Shown here: positions 1-10,978 of the stretch, piece by piece | How positions within the stretch are numbered: the first letter of the stretch is position 1 | Layout of the letters: each line of letters starts with the position of its first letter | Assembly (NCBI GenBank): GCA_037693485.1 | Contig: CM075349.1 | Location: forward strand, 70,659,001-70,723,000 | From: Kitagawia praeruptora | Taxonomy: Eukaryota > Streptophyta > Magnoliopsida > Apiales > Apiaceae | Direction of reading: 5' to 3' | Length of the DNA: 64,000 nucleotides | The notes under the pieces: model-generated | Seen by the model: the letters and a program-made list of their open reading frames with translations, nothing else | The model's database searches: none | Told to the model about the DNA's origin: nothing | Position numbers and translations under genes: made by a program

Positions 1-1119
1 TGTCTCTTTTGGATAAGTCTGTTTAGGCTTTTTGCAGTCCGAGGCAAAATGTCCAGGTTCACCACAATTATAGCAATTGAACTTCATTTTGAAATCCAAC
101 GGAGATTTGTAGCTGGTACTCTTGCCTTTGCTTTTGTAGCCTGATGAACTACCACCACCCTTAGCAGCCCGATAATAAGATGAAGAATTTCTTTGTGGTC
201 GGTTGCTCTTTCTGAATCTCATATTGCTGAACTTCCTTGCCATGTATGCCACGACACTATCGTCCATGTTGTCCAGCTCTTCTTGGGTGAAGTAGTCATC
301 ATCACTGTTAGATGCACACTCGTCATCATTATCAACTTGATGAGGTGCAGGTGATGATTTAGGCTTTGCTGCAACCATTGCCTTCTTAGACTCTTCCTCA
401 TCAGCAACTAATCCTGATGCAGTTTCTTTTCCCTTTGAATCATTGTCCCATGCTTGATCTTGAAGAGTTTCCAGCTCATAGGTCTTCAGAATTCCATAAT
501 ATTCTTCCAGAGAAGTTGTATGCAAATCTCTGGTTTCTCTGATTGCGTAGACTCTATGTTCAATGCTCTTTGGCTGGTTCCTCAGATATCTCGTATTGGT
601 CTCAACCATGGGGAGAGTAACACCTCTCAGATTCAAATCCAATACCAACTGACTGAATCGTAGGTAGACATCTGTTATGCTTTCTCCTTTTCGTATTCTA
701 AAGGTGTCATACTCCATCTTGAGTATAAGTGTCTTGTTGCTTCTGACCTCTGCAGATCCTTCCATGACAACTTCTATTTTGTCCCAAATCTTCTTTGCTG
801 TATTCAAACCCTTGACTATGTTGAACATTTCATGATCAAGAGATTCCATCAAGGTTTGTCTTACAGAAGTGTCATAAGCTATTTGCTCCTTGTCAGCATC
901 CGTAAAGTCCGCTGCCTTTTTAGGCTCAGACCGAGCAGGTATAACCTCCTCTCCTTCCGTACGCTCAGGAATAGCTTTCATTGGAACAAATTTACCTTTT
1001 TCAAGGACTTCCAGATACTCAGGGTTAATAGTCTCCAAGTAGAGTCTCATTCTGAAAACCCATTCTTCATAGTGATCTCGGTTGAACATTGGGATCTTGA
1101 AAGAATTTTTAGGAGCCAT
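1..1119 (-). CDS. gag: Copia-type Gag polyprotein, N-terminal 373 codons (partial)
   Basis: The start codon is the complement of 1117-1119, and the frame stays open for 373 codons to the window edge. The N-terminus reads MAPKNSFKIPMFNRDHYEEW, typical of the plant Copia gag/UBN2 family that coats element RNA in cytoplasmic particles. The middle is a helical gag domain, followed by an acidic D/E-rich stretch and a basic serine-rich stretch. A CCHC zinc knuckle lies at residues 349-362 (C-X2-C-X4-H-X4-C, CYNCGEPGHFASDC), the RNA-binding nucleocapsid motif. In Copia elements gag is usually fused to pol, so the reading frame probably continues beyond base 1. I see no frameshift or stop in the visible part. 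The domain order and zinc knuckle make the identification firm; only the C-terminal extent is unknown. Confidence 0.9.
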   Translation of the reverse strand, partial: MAPKNSFKIPMFNRDHYEEWVFRMRLYLETINPEYLEVLEKGKFVPMKAIPERTEGEEVIPARSEPKKAADFTDADKEQIAYDTSVRQTLMESLDHEMFNIVKGLNTAKKIWDKIEVVMEGSAEVRSNKTLILKMEYDTFRIRKGESITDVYLRFSQLVLDLNLRGVTLPMVETNTRYLRNQPKSIEHRVYAIRETRDLHTTSLEEYYGILKTYELETLQDQAWDNDSKGKETASGLVADEEESKKAMVAAKPKSSPAPHQVDNDDECASNSDDDYFTQEELDNMDDSVVAYMARKFSNMRFRKSNRPQRNSSSYYRAAKGGGSSSGYKSKGKSTSYKSPLDFKMKFNCYNCGEPGHFASDCKKPKQTYPKET

Positions 1120-1193
1120 TTTAAATCTTGTCACTAAAAAATTCTAAGTACCCAAGACTAGGCTGTGTAGAATATCTATGTAGAACTTCTGCC

Positions 1194-1337
1194 AAGTCAA
1201 AATTTTTCTAAGTAGAAATTTTGCTCAAGTCGAAATTTCTCTAAGTAGAAATTGTCCAAGTCGAAATTCACCAAGTAGAAATTGTCCAAGTCGAAATTCT
1301 ATGTAGAAAATCTCAAGTAGAAATTCTATGTAGAACT
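1194..1337. repeat. Short tandem repeats in the Copia leader
   Basis: About eight degenerate copies of a 13-17 base phrase alternate between 'aagtagaaatt' and 'aagtcgaaatt'. The same phrase recurs inside the LTR near 2255-2345, so leader and LTR share a repeat family. Such arrays are often seen in untranslated leaders of plant Copia elements; no function is evident. Confidence 0.75.
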
Positions 1338-1827
1338 TTTTGTCCTTAGAATAATTTTCTGCAGATTACTTTAATATTGAATAAACAATATCACCTTTTT
1401 GACTTTTGATTACTTTACACACCGAAAGTGACTAACCCACTTGCAAAGCACTGAGTACACTTTCTTTTGCTTTCGGCCAAGGAATAATAATCAAATCAAA
1501 AGTACAAAAACACCTTTTTTGACTATCTTTGTTTGTTTGAAAAAGGAGATCAAAAAGTTGTTGGGTTATCTTCTTTGACAAGAACAGATGATGAACACTC
1601 AAGAACACCAAATATCAATGAACCCAGATTAATTCACAAAAATTAATTAAAATACACCCAAGCCAAATAATCACACCTGGAGTATTTAAATAATTTTTCC
1701 CGGATGAGTTTTCACTGGAAACGAATTAAAGCACACTTTTCGAAAAAATGAAAAGTAGATCTAGAAAATGAAAACTCACGATTCTTCTACCAAACACAAG
1801 GATCTATGTTTTGTATGTTAAACATCC

Positions 1828-1839
1828 GCTCTGATACCA
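1828..1839 (-). promoter_or_regulatory. Primer binding site, initiator tRNA-Met
   Basis: On the minus strand this reads TGGTATCAGAGC, the complement of the 3' end of plant initiator tRNA-Met. It lies two bases from the LTR boundary, where reverse transcription is primed. Confidence 0.88.
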
Positions 1840-1841
1840 AT

Positions 1842-2895
1842 TGTTAGGTCCAAATGTGTTGTAGAGGGGGGGTGAATACAACTTTTCGATTATGAGAAGC
1901 AATAAATACGATGCAATATATGAACACACAGATTCAAGGAATATATTTCTTTATATATAACTTGAAAAGGTTGCTACAACATTCATTACAAAGTATAACA
2001 GAAGTTGAGAGAGAAGTGAATGATTCTAAGCTCTGTGAATACTCTCTCTCTTTTTCTTGTGTTTTTCTCAATATTGCTCACTAACTAAAACATTACACAA
2101 GTGCTTCTATTTATACTACATGTAATCTATGACCTGTAGTCTTCAAAGACTAAGATATACGTGGCCCAATGATGTCCACATAAATCTTATCTTATCTTGA
2201 AAGCTTGGAAATCTGCCAATCAGAAGATGCCATGTGTCATGTTGAAGCTGCACTCTAAGTAGAACTTCTACTTGAGAATTTCTACTTGGCCATCTCGAAA
2301 TTCCTAAGTCGAACTTCTACTTAGAAATATTCTACTTGGCCATCCAGAACATTTAGTACTTAGAAAATATTCTGGTCTTCAACTTGAAACTTCAATGCAC
2401 ATCTTGAGCTTGTGATATCTTCATATCTTCTTTATTCTTCAGCAAGCTCTTGAACATGGATCTTTATTACTGACATAAACTTGCTATCAATGTCCTGACA
2501 CTTGATGCACTGGTCTGGTTCATAAGTGACTAGTCTTGATAGTGTTTCTGCTTCTTGAATAAATTACCATATTCACTTAGTAACTTGGCTTTCCAATATT
2601 TGCTTTCCTTCTTGTTCACTTGAAATCAATTGGTCTTGTTGATACTGATAGTTATGATCTTGAATCTCGAATTCTCAAATCACTGAGGCCTGAACAACTT
2701 TGACTTGAACTTCTCTCAATGATTTCTTCTTGGCTTGATCATAGTTAACATGTTCAATTGTATCAATTACCTTGTCTTCATTTGGTGTTGATTTCTTGTG
2801 ACTTCTTGTTCTTGATTGTCTTCTGGTTAAGTATCTTTTCTTTTAATTGAGTTACATTAGTTATAGTGTTACAAGTTAATACACTCTGCCTTTCA
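1842..2895 (-). repeat. 5' LTR of the Copia element (1054 bp)
   Basis: On the minus strand it starts TGAAAGGCAGAG and ends GACCTAACA, so the ends are TG...CA. The right boundary was set by comparison with unit U2: the array sequence resumes at cttcacaaaggt. It should contain the element's promoter and polyadenylation signals, but I did not identify them securely. Confidence 0.82.
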
Positions 2896-3229
2896 CTTCA
2901 CAAAGGTATCTTTGATTCTTTTTATGTTCTTCGTAAGCTGCAAGCAAGAGTATACAGGTATGCTGTTAGGATTCATGGGTGATAACTTAGTGACAACTTA
3001 ACTATATTTTATCATATTTAGTTTTTACTAAGTATAACATACTGTCATATCCAGAGTATGTTCTTGTAAACAAAATAATTGTTGTAAAATAATAATCATG
3101 TATCTTAGAAGAAGTTCATTCAAATGTACAAGCCTCAAGAAATATGTCAGTTCAACAGCAAAAATAAAAGTAACTGTCATAGTAGTTGATAGTAAGGTTA
3201 CAAGAAGACAGCATGTTGCAAGTCACGAC

Positions 3230-3855
3230 AACAAGTTATATTTGACAGCAACATTGGCAGAAGCATGAAGACAGCAACATTCTCACACTTTGACAGCAAG
3301 TCTGAAATTCCTTACAGCAACATTGGCGGGGAATTCATACTGTCATCCAAAGTATATTCTCATGACAGCAGACTTGGCGTTGAAGGTTACTGTCTCAATG
3401 GAATCATTTTGAATTGGGGATTCTCCAAGTCAAAAAACGTGACAGAAGATATGTTCAAAGAACAGGCATGTTGCAGTATCCCAAAAACCGTAACAGACCT
3501 GCAAGACTACGATAGAAGCTTGAGAGATCACAAGACAAAGCTCGTCAATTCAAGAGTATGACAAATCTCAATCTACTAGAATTGTATTAGCTTGTTTTAG
3601 AAAGTATCCAGATTGTTTTATGTATAATGATAAATCTTTTTGTATAGCAATTTAGGAAAGTCACATGGGTCTGCAAATTGTAAGGAGCTGCCACTTGAAA
3701 ATGACAGCAGTTCCACAACCAATGTGACAGAGATGTTAGAGAAGGATAGTATTTATAGAGATTCATCTCTTATTCTTTCTGTGTCAAATCAAAAATACGA
3801 AGCTGGAGAAACCACATTTTCTCTACGTTGTAGCAACACTTTACAAAATAAATAA
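3230..3855 (+). other. Module B, U1 copy: two conserved short ORFs, function unknown
   Basis: The first ORF (3265-3561, 98 codons) starts MKTATFSHFDSKSEIPYSN. The second (3640-3855, 71 codons) ends CSNTLQNK. Between them is an intron-like spacer with a GTATG at 3556 and TATAG at 3643-3647, but no choice of sites I tried joins the two frames cleanly. I recognise no family. The ORFs stay open in most array copies, which may reflect recent duplication rather than selection. The block also holds an unusual density of TGACAG/CTGTCA hexamers. It could be a decayed gene end or simply non-coding DNA. Confidence 0.3.
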
Positions 3856-3924
3856 AATATTTATTTTGTGAGAATATCTTGAATTACTGCTTGTGTTTAC
3901 ATTTCTTCTACTGATAAATTAGAA

Positions 3925-3927
3925 TTT

Positions 3928-3962
<35 letters not shown>

Positions 3963-4012
3963 GAGATAGAGATTTGAATTTATCAATATTGCATTCAACC
4001 CCCCCCCCCCCC
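3925..4012. repeat. (TTG)n microsatellite and poly-C tract
   Basis: About 12 TTG units at 3928-3963, then about 14 C at 3999-4012. U2 and U3 have three or four TTG units, U4 about three, so the tract expanded in U1. C-run length also varies among units. Confidence 0.9.
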
Positions 4013-4140
4013 ACCTTCTGCAGTTGTCCGGGACCAACATATGCTTTTATTCTTGCAAGACAGAAATAAGATCATTTCATAAACCTTAGTTGCAGTAAAA
4101 TTACTTATATCTCTCCAACCTGAAGATTGCATTGAATTTT

Positions 4141-4694
4141 AGGGGTAAATGATGATGGTCCATCAACCTTAATAACATCCATAGCCATTCCACCTAGCAG
4201 CACCATTTCATATATTCCCACCATAGCCATCACTATGGTTCTTCCGGCCAAGGAAATCCTCTAACTTCCTTACAACCTGCAAAGTTGATGGACCTTAAAA
4301 ATGTATGGCTACGGCCTAAGGCATTCTGCACAATCTAAGACCTTAATTTCCTATCGCTACAACCTAATTAAAGCTTAAGGATTCCTTTATCATCTAAACT
4401 AAGAGTCATAGCAAATTATCTCTACTTCTTACACGTGGCACATACTTGTCATTAGTCATCATGCCACCTCATGCTTTTGACAGGCCTCACACTCTCAGCA
4501 AGTTGTCTTGGTGACTAAGGACCTCATCTGAGAATAGATAAATAGAAGACCAATAGATAGAAATGGGAGGGGCAAAAATAAATACAAACACAAACACACG
4601 TCACAAGACCATTAAAAACATCATCGAAAAATAGAATGGTGGCTACGGGATCTTATCGAAGATCCCTAGCTACGACCATCAGGTGTAGTTGATC
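4141..4694 (+). other. Module D, U1: promoter/leader-like block ending in an ATG
   Basis: Copies lie at about 22541-23085, 27913-28445 and 42185-42715, with a related version D' in the long units. It has an A/T TATA-like stretch (agataaatagaag), an A-rich leader with 'acacgtcacaagaccatt', then an ATG followed by GGCTACGGG and an imperfect hairpin around gatctt-atcg-aagatc. The layout resembles a gene's promoter and first exon, and the ATG region resembles the J exon in D'. In D the frame closes within about 20 codons, so this looks like a decayed first exon. The parent gene is not identified. Confidence 0.35.
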
Positions 4695-5291
4695 TTTTTT
4701 CGGTTAAAACACCCTAGTTTTATCGTTTTGGTGTTTCGATTTTACAAATCTTTCTTCTCTAGTCTTGTCGAATGGGTCTCATGGTATGTGTCATCATGTG
4801 TATCTGAGGCCGTATGGCGCACAACGTAGCACATATACCATCTTTCTCCTGTTCACATGAATCATAGTAGTGGTGCAGTTTGTTGCAATAAGTTAAAATT
4901 TTCAGTTATCCGAGGTGCTTATTTTGCGATCAGCAGTCTCTGCAACCTTGCTTTTCTTTTCTCTACTGGATATGCTGTGCAATTTATAGAGTTGTACGTC
5001 TCATGTATCTTCACCAGGTGTAATGTCTGAGTCTCTTTCTCTATGTTTTAAACTTCTATGACCTGCTAAAATTAAAGCACAGCAATTGAAGGCAAATCAA
5101 AAGCCCGTTTGGCAACCGATCTTTTTCCTGAAAATGCCAGATTTGGTCATTTTTTTTAACACAAAAGGCTACTTTAAATGGTGACACCTTTTTTTTTTTT
5201 TGGTAAATATGTATTTGGAAACACTTTTAAAAAAATTTATAGTTCAAACCCCAAGTTAAAAAATTTAGTTAAACAAATTGAATCCGGCGGT

Positions 5292-5325
5292 CTGATTTTT
5301 AAACGCTAACGCGTTTAAAAATCAG
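5292..5325. repeat. Perfect hairpin, 15-bp arms, loop taac
   Basis: Arms ctgatttttaaacgc (5292-5306) and gcgtttaaaaatcag (5311-5325). First of two in block E of U1. Confidence 0.92.
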
Positions 5326-5346
5326 GATAAATTAGGGTTTAGGGTC

Positions 5347-5380
5347 TAGGGTTTAGGGTTGTAAACAACCCTAAACCCTA
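5347..5380. repeat. Telomere-motif palindrome
   Basis: tagggtttagggttg, loop taaa, then its complement caaccctaaacccta. The arms contain the plant telomere heptamer TTTAGGG facing outward/inward. A second, 16-bp-arm version lies at 5583-5618. Confidence 0.88.
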
Positions 5381-5519
5381 AGTTCGTATACTATTTATTC
5401 GTCCTTCGGATATTTCTAAAACCCGAAATGGAATTATTGAACCCTAAAGGTGTTAGTTGAAACCCCAAAGCAATACAGATAAAATTTAAAAGTTTTTATT
5501 AAAAATTGAATCCGGCGGC

Positions 5520-5553
5520 CTGATTTTTAAACGCTAACGCGTTTAAAAATCAG
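5520..5553. repeat. Perfect hairpin, 15-bp arms, loop taac (second copy)
   Basis: Same arms as 5292-5325, 228 bases downstream in U1. Confidence 0.92.
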
Positions 5554-6038
5554 GATAAGTTAGGGTTTAGGGTCAGGATAAGTTAGGGTTTAGGGTTGTA
5601 AACAACCCTAAACCCTAATTTCGTATACGGTTTATTCGTGGTTCGGAATATTTCTAAAACCCAAAATGGAATTATTGAACCCCAAAAGTTAATTCTTGAA
5701 CCCCTAAAGGAATATATATAAAATTTAAAAATTGTAAATAAAAATTGAATATTTCTAACTCATCTTTCGGAATATTTCTAAATCCAAAATGGAAAAAAAA
5801 AAAAAACAAACAAACAAACGCAACTGTTAAGTGCGTTCTCCCTCAACGCATGTTACATGTACGTCAACTGTGTGCCAGTGGAGGGCTCCCTTTTCGGGGA
5901 GTGCCATTTTGGACATTCAACCCTAAAATTGTGCCATTTTGGGCATTTTCTCCTTTCTCTATGTTTTGAACTTCTATGACCTGCTAAAATTAAAGCACAG
6001 CAGTTGAAGGCAAATCAAAAGCCCGTTTGGCAACCGCT

Positions 6039-7570
6039 TTAACCCCGGCTTAAAAAGTTGGTAGAAAGTATTTTTAAAAATAATTTATTTTGTTTTTAGA
6101 ATTTTATTTGATATAAGTTAATATCATTCTTCAAATAGATAATTTAGTAAATTTATTTTTAAGTTTACATTTTTAATAATTCATAAATTACCCATAATAT
6201 AAAATTACCCAAACAGATATTACTTAAAATTTTACTTTTCCCTTAATTAACAAAAAATTTACAGTCATCTATTATCCAATTTTTGAAGTTTTGGGTGAAA
6301 GTTTTATAATTAGAAAATGACTTCACACTCACGCCCTAAAATTGTTCGTTTGATTTATATATCAACTCAAAGATTGTTCCTTAATAAATATTTATCTTTG
6401 TAGTGAAAAGGGAGAATAACAAAGTTATAAAGTTTGCAGCATCCGAGTTTTTAAGCCCCATTATCCAATTTTTTATTTTTCTTTTATAAGTAATTATTTA
6501 TTCATACATAAATTGTATGGTAAATGGGTATTGGATTCTTTAATTCAAGAAAATTTTTCAACTAACCGCAAGAGTAGTAATAGTAATAATAAAAGATCTT
6601 TAGAATAAAATCTAATCAAAGAAATATTAATAATAAATAAAATTTCAAATAAATATCTTACCAATGAGAATCCTTTAATTAGATACAAATTTAAATAACA
6701 CAAAATAAATAAAATATAACTGCTAAAATATATTTTCATAAATATTTAAATTTTAAAACTTTAGTTTTTGAATATAAATTAATCAAAATTTTAAAATATT
6801 TCAATTTTGAAAAGCAAAAGGATTTACTAAAATCACTCTAAAAATTAAAAAAAAATTAAAAATTAATTTTCATAATAAATATGTAACTAAAAATATAATT
6901 TTGGTATAAAACTCTATATTCTAAAAAAATAAATTAATTAACCGTCCATAAAATGACACAGAATCGCAATCATTCATGGCAACCAACTCAAATAGGCACA
7001 ATAAAATCATCGTTGTTTAAATTCTATATTTGAAATATTAAAATATAATTAAAGAAAGAGTAAATTAAGGATCTAACAGTTTTTTAGTATTAAAATTGAA
7101 GGTGTGTAAATGAAATTTAAAATCATTAATAAGTTCATAGCACTAATTGTATATATACTAACTTTATACAGGTGGGAATCATGTGCACTAATGTACATAT
7201 GAATCTCGTGTTCTAAAATTTGAATTTTTTTATATTCAAATCATTAAATATTAAATTTACACCATTTATATTACTTTGATATTTTTGAATACTTTACTTT
7301 TATTAATGAAAATGTTGTTATTAACTGTAACTTGTAAATAATACTATATTTTATAATCAAATTATTGTTGAATCTATTTTATTTGCTTTGTATACCTATT
7401 TTGAATTATATTAAATTAATATTTTATGATTAATATGAGTTTCCTAAGTTGCCGATCAAACCATGCCAAACCACCAAAATCCCTTTACTCCAATTATATA
7501 TAGATATATAATATAATATAATAGCCAAACAATTTATGAATTATTTTTAACTTATAAATTAATTATCAAA
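6039..7570. other. AT-rich block F (U1), no gene
   Basis: Very AT-rich with no credible coding frame. The start 'agcccgtttggcaaccgctttaa' style end (6019 onward) resembles a Tourist/hAT-type MITE terminus; the other terminus was not found. Present in all units (from about 24387, 28879 and 43143), so it predates the array. Confidence 0.5.
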
Positions 7571-7609
7571 TAAAACACATCTTACACTTTTAGAATCCAA
7601 ATAACAACC

Positions 7610-7858
7610 GTGACTGGAATTGGATGTGCTCAATGTACCACATCGCCGTGTAAGAGAAAACATGTCAGAAAAAGCAGTTTAAAAAAGGAAGAAGAGCAGC
7701 GGGAATATCAGGGCTTCGGCCCTTGCTGTCCTTGCGCTTGGGGCAATGACGCAGCTAGTGAGGTTAAACCCGAGGCGCGTCAATTGCTGGTTGAAAACTA
7801 TTTCCAAACTCCCTCTTTGGCCTATGCCATTGAGAATTTTTGGAAGGGCTCCCTCTAA
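7610..7858 (+). CDS. ORF G, U1 first copy (82 aa), function unknown
   Basis: The ORF starts MTGIGCAQCTTSPCKRKHVR and ends IENFWKGSL. It is Cys-rich at the N-terminus (CAQC, SPCKRK, GPCCPC), highly charged in the middle, with a hydrophobic-aromatic end. GC content is well above the surrounding AT-rich DNA, a mark of former or present coding sequence. A tttacacttttag just upstream resembles a splice acceptor, so this may be a terminal exon rather than a complete gene. I do not recognise the family. Copies at 11563, 30751 and 45505 stay open; the U2 copy is frameshifted and the third U1 copy is truncated. Confidence 0.35.
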   Translation: MTGIGCAQCTTSPCKRKHVRKSSLKKEEEQREYQGFGPCCPCAWGNDAASEVKPEARQLLVENYFQTPSLAYAIENFWKGSL

Positions 7859-7879
7859 CCCAGGGTAAAAGCTCTACAA

Positions 7880-10388
7880 ATCAGTAGCAAAACTTCATCA
7901 ACTCAAAACCCATCAAATTTAGGGCCCTTGTTGGTACATGTTAGTGATTCCAAGATATACCAGTTATTTTACAAGCTAATGTTGCCATACAAGCTAATGT
8001 TACAGGGTACTTTCATAAAAAAAGACTGGCTGCTTTCCCCTTCTTTAAAAGCATATCCAGCGGCTCTTTGCATCTAATATATTGTAAATTTTCCAGATTA
8101 TAGTTCTTATCTCCTGCAGAGTTGGAAATAAGTACTATAGAATGCATATGTGCATAACTTAATTCCACTTAGTTATTGTTGACAGCATGCTGGAGACTTA
8201 GAGCTGCCTAGCTTTGTTTGTATTTATTGTTAGTAGGAATTTTTTAAAATTAAAAACCATGTGATATGCTAAATTATTTAATCAAGATATTTTATATTTA
8301 ATCAAGATATTTTATATTTAAATTTAATTTAAGTGCGATTAGTAAATTAGAATAAGTATGGTAAATAATAATATTTACGGTTAGTATATAGGAATTTTTT
8401 AAAATTAAAAACCATGTGATATGCTAAGTTATTTAATCAAGATATTTTATATTTAAATTTAATTTAAGTGCGATTAGTAAATTAGAATAAGTATGGTAAA
8501 TAATAAAAATTTTGTATATGATTGATTAATTTAAAGTTTAGAAGCAAATTCCGATTGCCACTAAAATAATTTCAATTTTTTCCATTAAAAAATATCATAT
8601 AATATTCAAACATATAAAATTGAAATTAATTTTTAATTTTGTATATGGTTAATATTGAAATTTAATTTAAAACATATAATAGTATATCATGATTGATTTC
8701 AAACTAAAATTGTGATTTTCTAGTAAAAAAATTTTGATTTAAAAAAAATGTATTTATGGATATGTTTAATAAAATCATTATTGTATTTAAATTCGTTTAT
8801 ATGAATTTATTAATTATTTTATTAACAAATTTTGAATAAATGTATTTTTGAACCTTTTAAAAAATCGAGTTTTTAAAGATATGGATTTTATCCAAGTTTT
8901 TTAAAATTTGTTCAAATCCGATTTTGTGGTGTTGGCTTATGTATTTATTAATTAATTTTATTAACAAATTGTGAATAAATATATTTTTTAGGTTATAAAA
9001 AAATCAGTTTTTTGAAGGTATGGATTTTATCCAAGTTATTTAAAATCTGATTTCAAATATGTTTTTTTCAGATTTTTAATTAAGTTAGATTATAATTATT
9101 TAATATCAATTATAATTGTGCAATATATATTATAAAAATCAATTTATAATGTATGATAATATAATTGTGACTGACTTTATATTAAAAGAGTGGTTGATTA
9201 ATGAAGATTAATTATGAAATTTCATTTAAAATAAATAATGGTATATCGTGATTGATTTCAAATTAAAATTGTGATTTTCTAGAAATATTTTTTGATTTAA
9301 AAAATATGTATTTATGAATATGTTTAATAAAATCATTATTGTATTTAAATTTGAAGTGTTAACTAACCATGGTTAAAGTGTCAGGGTGAGATTGTAAATA
9401 AGGAAAGATCTAGATTTTAGGAATTAGCTCTGATTGGTCCTAAAATAATTCCTCGATTCTGATTGGTTAACTGATGTGTGGTAGACTCAGGTATGATAAT
9501 AAAGGATTATTCAAATAGGAACACTCAGAATATCAAGATAAAATATACTTACGAATTTTTACATTAATCCTAATCTATGTAGAAGTTCTACATTGATAAT
9601 GCTATCAATTGTAAAAAAACCTAATTGTATATGATTAAAATCATTGACATATACATTTTCGTATTTCAATATAAATATACTTTTTATTTTATAACATATT
9701 AAAATATAGAACATTTTTTATGCTAAATCCAACGATTTTCATCTATTTATTTTAAGATCTTTATCGTCCGGAGGAATAGACGATTATCAAAATTTTGGAC
9801 AAAATCTATCTTATATAAATATATATACGGAGTACTTTTTAGTTTATAACATATTAAAATATAAAACATTTTTATGTTAGATCCAACGGTTTTCATCTAT
9901 TTATTTTAAGATCTTTGTCATACGGAGGAATAAACTACCGATTATAAAAATTTCGAACAAAATCTCTCGTACACTTATTATTAAAATTGTATTTGATTGT
10001 GAGTAGAAATATCTTTAAATAATTATATATAAGGATATTTTGATAATGAAAACGAATTATAAGTAGAATTCATAAATCAAATAGAATTTTCAACTTAAAA
10101 AATCGTCAATTTCTTTTTTTCTTTTGTTTCTGTGTAGATTTAATTATATTAAATCATCATTAATTTAAAGATTATTTTGTTAATTTCATGTGGGCTGTAA
10201 ACGTCCAAATCAAATTTTAAAATTCAAGATAGAGTACAAATATTAAATCGAACATGTAAAATCTTATATACATATCAATTTTTAAACACCAATTTGATAT
10301 GTAAATTAATAACTTATAAAAATTTCATAAAAGTAATATAATTGTAGATATTAAAAAGGAGTCGTGCGTTGCACGGGTTATAAGCTAG
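7880..10388 (+). mobile_element. Helitron-like sequence, 3' terminus at 10388 (5' end not located)
   Basis: The end has hallmarks of a plant Helitron 3' terminus: a small hairpin (cgtgc-gtt-gcacg, 10363-10375), then CTAG at 10385-10388 followed by T. The second copy ends the same way at 14329, where the stem is longer (ccgtgc-gtt-gcacgg). No TC 5' terminus was found, so the left limit is a guess set just after ORF G. The interior is AT-rich with internal repeats of 'aatcaagatattttatattt' type and no ORF. Confidence 0.45.
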
Positions 10389-10699
10389 TATCTCTTAAAA
10401 ATAGCTATTAGTTATTTATAAGTGATAACAATTATTGACTTGTGAATTGTTTCAATTTGGATGATATTTTTAATAAATAATATAATAACTTTTAAGGTAT
10501 AAAATTAACAAAAAATAATAAAATATTAAAAATACATCTAACAAAAATACTTCTTATTTTTATAAAAATAAAATTGCAAAAATCAAAATAAATAATTATG
10601 ATAAGTATTTGGTTTTAAAAAAAAAGAGAATTGAGATAAGTGTGATTTGTACAATTCAGAACTTAACTCAACAATTACCTCCTTGCTTATTATGCAAAA

Positions 10700-10735
10700 C
10701 TAGATGATAACCAGTGCCAAGCACGGACTCGGGGA
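10700..10735 (-). mobile_element. Possible Helitron 3' terminus, minus orientation
   Basis: On the minus strand it reads gtgc-ttg-gcac, then ggttatcat and CTAG followed by T, the expected hairpin-plus-CTAG ending. The matching site in the second copy (14641) has lost part of the hairpin. The element body would extend rightward; its 5' end was not found. Confidence 0.4.
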
Positions 10736-10975
10736 TTTTATGTTAATTAATTACTAATTTTTTATTCAATTAAATCTTTATAAATTTATATTACAAAATA
10801 TAAAAAGAACTATGTTATTTGCATAAAAAATTTATGTGATTAACACACTATAAACTTAGATTGTTTAATAGAAGTGCATTGAAACACGTTTCGGTTGTTT
10901 TCATTGAAAAATATTTAGGATAATTGATCGTAATCTTTTTTTATTCTGTGTTATAATAAAAAAAATTCTAATGCA

Positions 10976-10978
<3 letters not shown>

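Larger units (their letters stand above)
1..2895 (-). mobile_element. Ty1/Copia LTR retrotransposon, 5' part (truncated by window edge)
   Basis: Read on the minus strand, the order is LTR (2895-1842), a primer site complementary to initiator tRNA-Met, a leader of about 700 bp with short repeats, then an open gag that leaves the window at base 1. Protease, integrase, RT and the second LTR lie off the left edge. The LTR has TG...CA ends. The next five bases (2896-2900, cttca) fit a target duplication: related sequence in U2 near 21345 is continuous through this point without the element. The element therefore inserted into an already existing array unit. The gag frame is intact, so the copy is not old, but its completeness cannot be judged here. 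Confidence 0.88.
5040..6038. repeat. Block E, U1: insertion flanked by ~79-bp direct repeats, with palindromes
   Basis: The phrase from 'ctatgttttaaacttc' to 'cgtttggcaaccg' occurs at 5040-5118 and again at 5960-6038. U3 and U4 have it once (28797-28878; 43068-43142). Between the copies is about 840 bp with two hairpins of the type ctgattttt...aaaaatcag and two palindromes built from the TTTAGGG motif. U2 has the same block (23432-24386). It could be a mobile element with an unusual target duplication or a tandem duplication around an insertion. Confidence 0.6.

Noticed and set aside
832..1137. Plus-strand 101-codon open frame
   Set aside because: It is antisense to the intact Copia gag frame, which has a zinc knuckle and family-typical N-terminus.
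5330..5620. Interstitial telomere or chromosome-end fusion
   Set aside because: Only a few TTTAGGG units arranged as short palindromes within a duplicated block; far too little for a telomere relic.
6545..6739. 64-codon minus-strand frame in block F, also at 24896
   Set aside because: Low-complexity Leu/Ile/Phe-rich translation of AT-rich DNA; duplicates explain its recurrence.
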